This document shows, in pieces, positions 10,670-19,153 of a stretch of 64,000 bases of DNA (positions are counted from its first letter, which is position 1; each line of letters starts with the position of its first letter). The notes beneath the pieces are model-generated. The model was not told the DNA's origin, did no database searches, and worked only from the letters and a program-made list of their open reading frames with translations. The DNA lies in the NCBI RefSeq assembly GCF_000235365.1, contig NC_016450.1:434001-498000 (forward strand). The letters are read 5' to 3'. The position numbers were made by a program, and so were the translations under genes. The stretch is from Eremothecium cymbalariae DBVPG#7215. Taxonomy: Eukaryota > Ascomycota > Saccharomycetes > Saccharomycetales > Saccharomycetaceae.

Positions 10670-11494
10670 TCATTTCGTACGCTTCTTAAATGTAGCCGGA
10701 GTCTCAAACCGACGCAAACCCCACACACCTTTCTTTGCCTTCTTAGCCTGGGCTTCATGATACCTATATAATGGTTCTTCAGAATCAAATTCCGCTCCCA
10801 GCTTGCCTTCATACACAACGCCCAATCCTTGTTTGATCATCTCAAGACTGACATTTTTCCATTTGAGCCACGACAAATATTCTACTTTTGCAACACATCT
10901 GCCATAATGATCAATGGCAAGCGGTTTACCAACATATTTTCCTAATATTGTGTACCTCAACCATATAAGGGCTTCTTCGCTCAACGGCTGAGCTGATTTA
11001 CCAAAATGTGCACCTTCTGGTGCATCTACACCACATAATCTTACAGAAATGGTTGGTAAATTCCTCTTCCCCCTATATGGTACATGCAAACTTTTGAAGT
11101 AACGTTTATTCCTGCCCACCTTATACGTACTCAACTCATAAAGCCAATTTGACCACCATGAATTGGAAACTGTTGTTACCTGAGATGATTGAAGATGCTT
11201 CGGCATTCTTGGAAGCGATGGAACTTCCCGAAGCCAATGCCATCCACCAAGTATACCACCTGGCATGTGAAAGAAATGAAAATTATCACCATCTCCTACA
11301 GATGTAACTTTACCAAAAAGATATCCTCTTCTGAACAGATGACTTGGTATGTCTCGAGCTCCAGTATATTGTCTTAGATGCCTATTATAAAATACATAAG
11401 TTGTGAATAATCCACCTGTTATTAATAACGGCAGTACAAGCAACTTAACCTGTGATTGAAAAGGAATAACACTTGACTTCTTCTGCTCGGTCAT
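10670..11494 (-). CDS. LCL3: Lcl3, TNase-type endonuclease
   Basis: A 274-residue protein, the same length as S. cerevisiae Lcl3 (YGL085W). One hydrophobic helix near residues 13-36 (KLLVLPLLITGGLFTTYVF) suggests a membrane anchor. A staphylococcal-nuclease-like domain follows: KVTSVGDGDNFHFFHMPGG, then VRLCGVDAPEGAHFG with the conserved Arg/Asp. The family is a putative mitochondrial endonuclease. I start at the ATG at 11494 (MTEQKK). The frame continues upstream but without an ATG, and this start gives the family length. It is convergent with GUP1, 64 bases away. Confidence 0.95.
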   Translation of the reverse strand: MTEQKKSSVIPFQSQVKLLVLPLLITGGLFTTYVFYNRHLRQYTGARDIPSHLFRRGYLFGKVTSVGDGDNFHFFHMPGGILGGWHWLREVPSLPRMPKHLQSSQVTTVSNSWWSNWLYELSTYKVGRNKRYFKSLHVPYRGKRNLPTISVRLCGVDAPEGAHFGKSAQPLSEEALIWLRYTILGKYVGKPLAIDHYGRCVAKVEYLSWLKWKNVSLEMIKQGLGVVYEGKLGAEFDSEEPLYRYHEAQAKKAKKGVWGLRRFETPATFKKRTK

Positions 11495-11647
11495 ATTGCT
11501 CGTCTTAAGCGGACCTATCTGTGTGGTTAGATACTTTCGAGCGTTCAATCATATATATGTTAGCTAATTCTTGGATTCCCTATTTTTTGGATATGAACGT
11601 CTAGTGAAAAAGTCAAAAATTATAGACATTGCGTAAGTTTGTGAACA

Positions 11648-13624
11648 CTAATTATGTATCTGTTCCGCTAATATTAACATTATCTTTGCTAAAAAGCAAG
11701 GTAGTTGCCCTTTTTTTTCGACGTATTCAGTCAATAGGTTATCCCAGTTTGGTATTACCTTGTCTAAGTTTGATTTGAGAGTGTTGGTCTGTAAGTCAGC
11801 AACAAGATACTTATCGGTTTTATAACATGGGATCATTTTAACTTTACCACCAACCTGGAACTCCAACTTGAAACCTAATAAGGAGTTGACTGCATCTATA
11901 AACTCTAATGATTTACTGTTAAACATCTCTCTTAGACGGGTAGTCCTTTTGTTGGTGGAAAACAATTCCCGTTCCATTTCCTGTATATCGAATTGTAGTC
12001 TATCGTAAACCGATCTAGGGATTGCTTCGACAGTGCCTTGTCCATCGAGCTGTTTCAATAGTGCACCATTCTCATGTTGCAATAGCTTCAACTGCTTTTT
12101 TTTACAAATTGGTCTGTGAGAAGGGGGTTGTTACGAAGTTGTAAGATTCTGATTTTCTTCTCGTTCAATGATTGCAACTTCCGTAACTTATCCTCCAAGA
12201 GATGGGCAGTTTCCTCACTATTTGCTAGTTTTCTTTCTAAATGTTTATTTTTGAATTGAAGTTCATTTAATCTCTGAGAGTAGTTTAGGGCTAAGTCATC
12301 GCTAGCTTTCCGTTTCTTTCTATTAGTGGAAGGACTGAAATCGTTTTGCTTTAATAGCTCCTCGTTTAACTTTTTTAGTTCGTTAGTTAAGTCTTCAGTT
12401 TGATTCTTATAATTTTCAACTAGAGACCTAATTTGCTTCTTATTGTTGTCTTCATCCGAATTAGGATTTCTATCGATTTCAGAAAGTTCCTCTAATTGTT
12501 GTCTTAATAATTTACTTTCTTCAAATGAAAGTAATTTCTGTTGCTCAATTTCGTAATTCAACTTTTTAAATTCAGAATACTACTCTCATATTTTTTGTTC
12601 AAGTCAAGCAACTGGTTACGTTCTAGAGCGAGTTCATCATTCAAAATTTTCATGTTGTTCAAATCAATTTGAAGTTTACCCATGTCATTCACAAGTGTTA
12701 AGCTTTCCTGCTTCAAAAGTTTTAGCTCTCTAATAACGTCCTGCGGCGAAGAACCCTCGGTTTGGTAAAGTTCCCAATTCGTTAATTCTCCTGCAATTGA
12801 ACATTTTCCAACTGCAGATCTTCCAACTTCCGTTCCATCATATCCATCTGTTCTAGCTTGGATCTTAATTTTGAGTTCTCCAGCTTTAAGAACTGGTGAG
12901 ATTCATTCTTCTGACGTAATTTTTTTAACTCATTGGCTTGCTCCAAATTAGCCCTTTCCAACTCCTTTGATAACGTCATTTGGTCTTTTAACGTCTTGTT
13001 TAGGATTGTTAACTCCTGTAACTCCTCGGTATTGTAATTACGATGCGCCATCACAACTTCTGAAACCTTCAGGACAGATATTTCATCATCCTTATCAACA
13101 CATTCTTTGTTTAGCTGCATCACACGTTCTGACTGTTTTCCAATCTCCTGTTCGTACTTAACAAGCAGTGACTTCTTACCCTTCAACTCTAACTCTAGAT
13201 TCTTGACCTTGTTCTCGTACATCGATAGAGTAGACTTATGTTGATTAGACATCTCTTCAAGCGATTGATCTTTCAGTCGTAACTGATGGCTTAATTCCAT
13301 ATTACTAGCCTCTAATTGCCTAACCACCTCATTGTCACAACTTTTCTCCCGTTCCTCTTTCAATTTTTGTTCAAGTACCGAATTCTGCTCATATAGATAC
13401 TTCGTATCCTTTAGTGCACTATCCAATTCCGTCATACACTGCTTGTATTTTGAGTTGAAACTAGCTAGCTCTCTCTCAAGCGATAATTTCATCAATTCTG
13501 ATTCGTTTTGCTGTGTATTCAACCTGTACTGTAACGATAGCACTTGCCGTTCTAAATCCCGATCTCTTGCACTAGGAGAAGGAGGCTCCTCTACAAAAGA
13601 TGAGGAATCCCCATTATGGCTCAT
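11648..13624 (-). CDS. MAD1: Mad1 spindle-checkpoint protein, broken by three frameshifts
   Basis: Mad1 homolog: a long coiled coil that recruits Mad2 to unattached kinetochores, ending in the Mad1 C-terminal domain (KSLEFIDAVNSLLGFKLEF). Counterpart of YGL086W in position and strand. The start is the ATG at 13624. Reading breaks three times, each time as if one A were missing from an A run: near 12787 (GAGAATTAACG, where GAGAAATTAACG would read on into KLTNW), near 12568 (five A before GTTG), and near 12098-12105 (eight A before GCAG). Homology to Mad1 is continuous across each break and no other stops occur. Read through, the protein would be about 660 residues, shorter than S. cerevisiae Mad1. 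It is either a very young pseudogene or an under-called homopolymer problem. Confidence 0.88.
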
Positions 13625-13890
13625 AATGAAGTACAAGCAACCACTCTACAAGATCGCGAATCCACCTGTTATATCTGACTTACTGCCAACTTGTTTGTAA
13701 ACATGTAGGTTTCTCATCAATGTTTAAAAAAACTGAACTTGAATGAATTCGGACCATCAAAATGAAACCTGAATGCATTTTATTACTATCGTTTCTAACA
13801 GGACAATCGTTACAACGGTGTTTAAAAGTAAGCTGAAGACAATCTTTTAGCAATCCAAGGAGCCGTATTTGACAGGAAAGTAATCTAATA

Positions 13891-14390
13891 ATGTCAAGAG
13901 TGTATGTGACTATGTATTTATCAGTTTGGCTTACCGCATGAAGCACAAATTACTGACCTATACACCCCCCATTCGTTTTTACAGGCCAAGAAGTTTTAGG
14001 TTATTAGAAGAATTGGAGAAAGGTGAGAAGGGACTGGGACCAGAATCCTGCAGTTATGGTCTAGCTAATGGCGAGGATATTACAATGACGACATGGAACG
14101 GTACTATTTTAGGCCCTCCTCATAGCAATCATGAAAACAGAATTTATTCAGTGGTTATAAAATGTGGTGATGAATATCCTGACAAACCTCCTACAGTTAA
14201 ATTTATCTCTAAGATCAATCTCCCATGTGTGGACCAGGCTACAGGAGAGGTTGAAACAAATATGTTCCATACTTTGCGTGATTGGAAGAGATCTTACACG
14301 ATGGAGACGTTACTACTAGATTTGAGGAAGGAAATGGCTTCGTCTACAAACAAGAAGCTACCACAGCCTCCAGAAGGTAGCACATTTTAA
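13891..14390 (+). CDS. MMS2: Mms2, ubiquitin E2 variant, spliced
   Basis: Catalytically inactive E2 variant that partners Ubc13 to build K63-linked ubiquitin chains on PCNA in error-free lesion bypass. Exon 1 is 13891-13901 (ATG TCA AGA GT) and exon 2 is 13985-14390. Joining them gives MSRVPRSFRLLEELEKGEKG and a 138-residue protein, within one residue of S. cerevisiae Mms2 (YGL087C). That gene also has an intron near its start. The E2 active-site Cys is absent, as expected for a UEV. An unspliced in-frame ATG at 13926 lies inside the intron and is not the real start. It is divergent from MAD1. Confidence 0.96.
13902..13984 (+). other. Spliceosomal intron of MMS2
   Basis: An 83-base intron. 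The 5' splice site is GTATGT (13902-13907), the branch point TACTGAC is a one-base variant of TACTAAC, and a pyrimidine-rich TTTTTACAG ends at 13984. Splicing restores the conserved N-terminus of Mms2, as in S. cerevisiae. It is the only intron I can support in the window. Confidence 0.94.
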
Positions 14391-14482
14391 GATATAGCCT
14401 ATCGATATATAAACTAACTACATATAGTACAACAGCATAGCACTTTGAAAGAAACTCGGATCCGTAACGTCATATTTGGTAC

Positions 14483-14698
14483 ATGTTACGTGGCTGGCGC
14501 CTCTTTTATAGGACTCTCTGTTCATTGCCAACGGAAGCACCCGCAAAAAAGCAAAAGAACGAGCAAGTGGTGTTATATGAGACAGACGGGGACTTGTTTC
14601 GGATGGATAGTGACGTTTTAAAAGGAGGTGGTAGGCTGCAAGATGTAAGGTGTGTAATCTATATTAAAGTCCAATTGGAAAATCCGGAAAAAAACTGA
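14483..14698 (+). CDS. Small unassigned protein with mitochondrial-type leader
   Basis: A 71-residue frame between MMS2 and POS5. I do not recognise it. The N-terminus MLRGWRLFYRTLCS is Arg-rich, has no acidic residue, and could form an amphipathic helix, as in a mitochondrial presequence. The rest is mixed polar (QVVLYETDGDLFRMDSDVLKGGG) and not low-complexity. S. cerevisiae has no annotated gene that I know of at this position. It lies in a plausible slot on the same strand as its neighbours and 160 bases before POS5. It could be a real lineage-specific gene or a chance frame. Confidence 0.45.
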   Translation: MLRGWRLFYRTLCSLPTEAPAKKQKNEQVVLYETDGDLFRMDSDVLKGGGRLQDVRCVIYIKVQLENPEKN

Positions 14699-14858
14699 AA
14701 TTATAGTCATCACAACAACTCTGTAGTGTGGTTTGTTGAGGGTATGCATTTAGTATCAGTATATATATTAGGCAACGTACATCTGGATATTGATCCTTTT
14801 TAAAAATTTGAATTGTTGTAATAAAGGTGGTTTTGTGAGGAGGTTGTAGACCAGCAAG

Positions 14859-16100
14859 ATGTTTAGTGTCTCCAGTAAGCTATGGTCGTTGCGATGTATG
14901 GTTCCAACAAAGGTTAAATTTTTCCACAATGGTGTTACAAGGTTTCAAGAAATGGCATCAGGTATCCATGTTAAGTCAGTGGAAGCTTTGGAGAATTCCA
15001 CGTTGCCTGATTTTATATCTTCTCCCAACTCTAAGCTACAGTCGATGGTATGGCAAAAACCGGTAAGGAATGTTCTTGTAACCAGGAAGCCATGGACAAA
15101 AACGACGAAGGATGCAATGGTTGAACTTATTTCATATATGCATGATTCATATCCTGAAATAAACGTTATTGTACAGCATGATGTAGCTAAAGAGCTACAA
15201 GAAGAGTTCCCGGTAAAGTTGCCCTCTTCCCAACTGCCATGTGTGCTATATACGGGAGATACACAAGATATTGTTGACCGGACAGAGTTAGTGGTATCCT
15301 TAGGTGGTGATGGAACAATTTTAAGTGCAGTTTCAATGTTTTCAAATACAAGGGTGCCCCCCGTGTTAGCATTTTCATTAGGGACTCTCGGGTTTCTATT
15401 ACCATTTGAATTCAAAAACTACAGAGAAGTCTTCGAGAATGTAATCAGCTCAAGATCCAAGTGCTTACATCGGACTCGTTTAGAATGTCACTTAGTCCGC
15501 AATGGGAAAGTTACACGGTCACAAACATTGCACGCTATGAATGATATCTTCATACACAGGGGAAATTCGCCTCATTTGGCTCATATGGATATTACTATAG
15601 ATAACGAATTTTTGACGAGCACCACCGGCGATGGTGTCGCCCTCTCTACGCCCACAGGATCAACGGCGTATTCATTATCAGCAGGAGGAAGTATAGTATC
15701 TCCATTGGTTCCATCTATACTATTAACTCCAATATGCCCTCGATCTTTGTCCTTTAGGCCGGTAATTCTACCTCGTACCAGCTATATTAAAGTTGTAATT
15801 AGTTCCAGAGTAGCTCACGACTTTGATGAACAGGTTCTAAAATTATCGATTGATGGAATTCCTCAAGAAGACTTAAGGTTGGGCGACGAGATTCATGTGC
15901 GAAGTGAGGCCGGAACCATCTATGTCGAGGGCTCGATAGTACCAAATAGGAAAGACACCTCCGGTTTATCTAATATGAAGGACCCAAAAAGTACTGGCAT
16001 CTACTGTGTTGCCAGAACCGAAAATGACTGGATAAGGGGTATTAACGAATTATTAGGGTTCAACTCAGGATTCCGCGCCATTTCGCACAAGAAACCATAG
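14859..16100 (+). CDS. POS5: Pos5, mitochondrial NADH/NAD kinase
   Basis: Phosphorylates NAD(H) with ATP to make NADP(H) in the mitochondrial matrix, supporting iron-sulfur and antioxidant metabolism. The 413-residue protein starts with a basic leader (MFSVSSKLWSLRCMVPTKVK) consistent with mitochondrial import. The NAD-kinase motifs are present: GGDGT at residues 149-153 and the substrate loop STPTGSTAYSLSAGGS near residue 260. The start is the ATG at 14859. It matches YPL188W, which lies beside MF(ALPHA)1 in S. cerevisiae, as here. Confidence 0.96.
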   Translation: MFSVSSKLWSLRCMVPTKVKFFHNGVTRFQEMASGIHVKSVEALENSTLPDFISSPNSKLQSMVWQKPVRNVLVTRKPWTKTTKDAMVELISYMHDSYPEINVIVQHDVAKELQEEFPVKLPSSQLPCVLYTGDTQDIVDRTELVVSLGGDGTILSAVSMFSNTRVPPVLAFSLGTLGFLLPFEFKNYREVFENVISSRSKCLHRTRLECHLVRNGKVTRSQTLHAMNDIFIHRGNSPHLAHMDITIDNEFLTSTTGDGVALSTPTGSTAYSLSAGGSIVSPLVPSILLTPICPRSLSFRPVILPRTSYIKVVISSRVAHDFDEQVLKLSIDGIPQEDLRLGDEIHVRSEAGTIYVEGSIVPNRKDTSGLSNMKDPKSTGIYCVARTENDWIRGINELLGFNSGFRAISHKKP

Positions 16101-16192
16101 CATAACGTAATAATTGCCAACTGCTCAATACATAGGCTATACATATATATTATATCATTGAATTCTTCAATAACTGATTTAAAATAATAAAA

Positions 16193-16435
16193 AAATGTAT
16201 TATTGATCATTGCAACAACCCCCATACGGGCATACGAAGATGGACCCTTAGGTTTGACTCAAAGGCCAAACGACACATGGGTTATTGCACCCAAGATCAG
16301 TAACTTTATTCTCCAGTCCAAACTGAGTTCAAAACCGGTAGCATATGTCCGACCTTATCATGGGCCAAGGACGCCCCGTAGGGATCCAACCTCAAGAAGA
16401 CGCTGTATATGCTACGAATGGCTGTGAATTTGCGT
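16193..16435 (-). ncRNA. SNR10: H/ACA snoRNA, probable snR10 (ends approximate)
   Basis: A relatively GC-rich island on the minus strand folds as a box H/ACA RNA. The 5' hairpin is closed by a perfect 9-bp stem (16415-16407 with 16346-16338, GTAGCATAT/ATATGCTAC). The H box AGAATA is at 16312-16307. The 3' hairpin has an 11-bp stem with one G-U pair (16289-16279 with 16221-16211) extended by TGATC/GATCA. An ACA box follows at 16198-16196, three bases before the proposed 3' end. The length of about 240 is close to the 245 of S. cerevisiae snR10, which lies between MMS2 (YGL087C) and MF(ALPHA)2 (YGL089C). In yeast snR10 guides 25S pseudouridylation and is needed for normal pre-rRNA processing. 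Identity rests on fold and synteny; the 5' end is a guess. Confidence 0.7.
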
Positions 16436-16496
16436 TACTGTATGAAATAATAGTAAATTCGATGAAAGATAATGCTAAAGTTGTCGTTTTGTCACT

Positions 16497-16504
16497 TATT
16501 TATA
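16497..16504 (-). promoter_or_regulatory. TATA box of the snR10-like gene
   Basis: TATAAATA on the minus strand, about 60-65 bases upstream of the proposed 5' end of the snoRNA. Spacing is normal for a yeast Pol II promoter. Confidence 0.45.
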
Positions 16505-17017
16505 GTGTCCGAAAAATTTTCAGCAAATAGTTACCCGCATTTAGGACAGCCTTCAGATATTAGGGTTGACACAGGCAGCTTCTCTATGTGTTATTTACGC
16601 TGAAACAAAGTAGTTTTAGTAGTAACTGTATAGAGAAGAGTCCCATAAGTTGATGAGAAGTTGCTAGGTGTCAATTAAAGACAGAAAGGGGGCTAGGTAC
16701 GAGGCTTGGCTGGTTGTCGACTAAAGCCAGTGCCTATTAATTTATAAATTTGTATATTGATGAAAAATAGAAGTTTTATATGATTACACCACAGTTGGAG
16801 AGATGGGTTAAGATGGTTAACAGCAAAATAAGTCAATTAGAACCAACCAGAATATGTGGCTCAAATTGTATAATAATATATTCCTGTGATTATCAAGTTT
16901 GAAATCCTTAATTATCCCCATCTGTCATAATAAACTAATGAACTAAATATTTGCTAGATTCAGTAAGTATGGTTTTAATAATACCAATATTTTTTTAGGC
17001 ACTCTTCATACAGGTAT

Positions 17018-17027
17018 CCAAATATGG
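17018..17027. promoter_or_regulatory. CArG box (possible Mcm1 site)
   Basis: CCAAATATGG fits CC(A/T)6GG. It lies about 600 bases upstream of the alpha-factor start. It has weaker flanks than the site at 17244 and may be chance. Confidence 0.25.
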
Positions 17028-17243
17028 CTTTAGAAGTATTTATATTGTATCTTAACTGATAACCGAAATTTACCGTGCTGTGTTTGTGATGTGCGGGTTA
17101 AAATTAAATAAAAATGTTTAATTCATCAAGATAACAGTCACCATTAATCTTCATAACTGGCACAAACTCATTAAGTAAGCTTCCATTAACAGCTCCTTTA
17201 GGAAGTTGATACTGTACATCAATTAGTAGATGTAATAATGCTA

Positions 17244-17259
17244 TTACCTAAATAGGAAA
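17244..17259. promoter_or_regulatory. Mcm1 P-box upstream of alpha-factor gene
   Basis: TTACCTAAATAGGAAA fits the full Mcm1 consensus TTWCCYAAWNNGGWAA. It lies 373 bases upstream of the alpha-factor ATG. In S. cerevisiae MF(ALPHA) genes are driven by Mcm1 with Alpha1 at such boxes. I do not see a clear Alpha1 Q-box directly beside this one, so mating-type control is inferred. Confidence 0.5.
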
Positions 17260-17512
17260 TAAAGATCTGCATTATTTGGGTTTCCGACGATCTTTGAACC
17301 ACTGAGTTTCCCAATAGAGCGAGCCATAAAGACTCAGGTTGAAACTAAAAGTTTCTTGTGTTGATATTCATTGCGTTGGCTGTTGAAAACAACGACTGGA
17401 AACACAGATTGCTACCAATGCCAATTGTTAAACTAAGTATAATCATATGTATCTAACACAATGATGATCATTTGGGGATAGATAAATAGGGTTTTGAGCC
17501 ACAGTAGAAAAT

Positions 17513-17520
17513 TATAAAAG
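17513..17520 (+). promoter_or_regulatory. TATA box of the alpha-factor gene
   Basis: TATAAAAG, 112 bases upstream of the ATG at 17632, on the coding strand. Confidence 0.55.
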
Positions 17521-17631
17521 AAGCGTAGGCTGCCACTGAAGACCTGGATGCTTTAGCCTTGAAAATATTTGTATCAGTCAGTAAACAGCTATATTTGAAT
17601 GGTCAAAAAAAGCTGATCCCAAATTTATCAT

Positions 17632-18150
17632 ATGAAGTTCTATAATATATTATCTGTCGCTTCTATAGCGTCTTTAGTCTTCGCTGCTCCAGTGAGCGTC
17701 AATGACGCCAAGGAGATTGCCGCCACCTTCCCACAGGAAGCATTGCTTGGGTTTTTAGACTTGACTGATGCGGAGAATATCGTTATCTTGTCACTAGTTG
17801 ACGAAGAAAAGTCCGGCATTGCATTGGTTAATAAAACAATTTGGGCGACTGCACGTTCTGAACAAGCTGCTGGAATTTCTAAGAGAGACGCTGACGCCTG
17901 GCACTGGCTGAGATTTGATCGTGGTCAACCAATTCACAAGAGAAGTGCTGATGCCGTGGCTGACGCCTGGCACTGGCTGAGATTTGATCGTGGTCAACCA
18001 ATTCACAAGAGAAGTGCTGATGCCGTGGCTGACGCCTGGCACTGGCTGAGATTTGATCGTGGTCAACCAATTCACAAGAGAAGTGCTGATGCCGTGGCTG
18101 ACGCCTGGCACTGGTTGAGATTCGACCGTGGTCAACCAATTCACAAGTGA
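17632..18150 (+). CDS. MF(ALPHA)1: Alpha-factor mating pheromone precursor, four copies
   Basis: A 172-residue prepro-pheromone. Residues 1-18 form a signal peptide (MKFYNILSVASIASLVFA). The pro-region has a single N-glycosylation sequon (NKT, near residue 68). Four identical peptides WHWLRFDRGQPIH follow, at residues 90-102, 113-125, 136-148 and 159-171. Each is preceded by a Kex2 site KR and X-Ala spacers for Ste13: DADA before copy 1, SADAVADA before copies 2-4. The peptide shares WHWL and GQP with S. cerevisiae alpha-factor. The last copy ends with Lys then stop, so a carboxypeptidase such as Kex1 must trim it. It occupies the combined position of YPL187W and YGL089C, next to POS5 and snR10. 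Confidence 0.97.
   Translation: MKFYNILSVASIASLVFAAPVSVNDAKEIAATFPQEALLGFLDLTDAENIVILSLVDEEKSGIALVNKTIWATARSEQAAGISKRDADAWHWLRFDRGQPIHKRSADAVADAWHWLRFDRGQPIHKRSADAVADAWHWLRFDRGQPIHKRSADAVADAWHWLRFDRGQPIHK
17893..18144 (+). repeat. Four 69-bp tandem repeats encoding alpha-factor
   Basis: The pheromone units start at 17899, 17968, 18037 and 18106, a 69-base period. Pheromone-coding segments 1-3 are identical at the DNA level. Copy 4 differs by three silent changes (CTG/TTG, TTT/TTC, GAT/GAC). The pattern suggests recent duplication or gene conversion. Confidence 0.95.
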
Positions 18151-19153
18151 AATGAACCTGCTACCAACTTTGTAGATTCATACGAATTACAAGTAATGTG
18201 CTGCCCGTGAGCGTAGTAATAAGTGTTTGATTTTTGATAATTTTATGTTGTCTTGGGTCACTTCCCAAATTTAAATGGATTATGTTAGCACTTTTATGGA
18301 CAGGATCTAATGAGATAGTATAGGACAATAAGATTTTTTTTCGTTTTTCATTCTAAATAAAGTTTGCTTTGATATTTGTATACATTTAAGAAAACTATTT
18401 TTGATTATTTTGAACTTTAGTCTTAGTTTTCAGTATTTTTAAAGATTAATTGAGTTCCTTGTTACTTTAACTCTTCGGAAGGAAAAGAGTAAGCTATTTG
18501 AAGGCAGTTTAAGCTACAAAAAGGTGGCTAAAAATTCTCCTAATTAAACCAAATAATAGTAGAAACAATATGATTCAACAAAAAAAATGAAATGAGTGAA
18601 GTGAAGATACTAAATAATAGGCCTGCATGAATAGACAGGAATATTCTTGCATACCTAAATCTACTTGTTAGTTACTTTGAGAGAAGTATCAAAGCGTAAA
18701 TTAAAAGATTCTTTTAAACAAAATGAAAAATAAACAAAATGAAAAATTAAAAATATGAGTTAACAAAGAAAGGATGAAAGAGAGGAAATAAGGCATTCTG
18801 AAGTGAATTATTCTGAGAAAAAAGGACTAATTCTTTTCTCTGACAAGGGCAGCGCAGCAATTGATCGCGAAGGATAGAAACAGCTGTTGTCAAGGAGGAA
18901 AATAGAAAGCCCCAAAAAACAGCGATGGACATCAAAAATGATGATAGAATAGTAGTAGTATTAGTAATAGTAATAAAAATAAAAAAGGCATTTTAAGTCT
19001 TTTTTATACGTTTTTATACGTTTTTTGTTTGGTTGGTTTTTTGTTTGTTTGGTTTTTTGTTTTAAGTTTTTGAAGATTGTGTGTGCTGCTTGTGTTTGCA
19101 TAAAATAATAATAATAATAACGATGATAGTAATACTAATAATCTTTGTGTATT
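18151..19153. other. Convergent 3' region, alpha-factor and MRN1
   Basis: About 1 kb of very AT-rich sequence between two convergent genes. It has imperfect TTTTTATACG and GTTTGGTT repeats near 18990-19060. No RNA gene or credible frame seen. Confidence 0.6.

Larger units (their letters stand above)
16101..17631. other. Intergenic region POS5 to alpha-factor gene
   Basis: About 1.5 kb. It holds the inferred snR10 gene (16193-16435, minus strand) with a TATA box at 16497-16504. A pair of further hairpins lies at 16579-16638 and about 16703-16737. The remainder is the upstream region of the alpha-factor gene, with Mcm1-type CArG boxes at 17018-17027 and 17244-17259 and a TATA box at 17513-17520. 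Confidence 0.6.

Noticed and set aside
13926..14390. MMS2 starting at the in-frame ATG at 13926 without splicing
   Set aside because: This adds intron-encoded residues. The spliced form restores the conserved N-terminus with canonical splice signals.
16203..16530. Two overlapping plus-strand frames of 61-74 codons
   Set aside because: They lie over the snR10-like fold and show no recognisable protein features.
17794..18144. Long open frames on the strand opposite the alpha-factor repeats
   Set aside because: They arise because a 69-base repeat (a multiple of three) keeps any stop-free frame open. The sense frame has signal peptide, Kex2 sites and pheromone.
17893..18144. CRISPR-like regular repeats
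   Set aside because: The repeats are head to tail, coding and without unique spacers; this is a eukaryotic pheromone gene.
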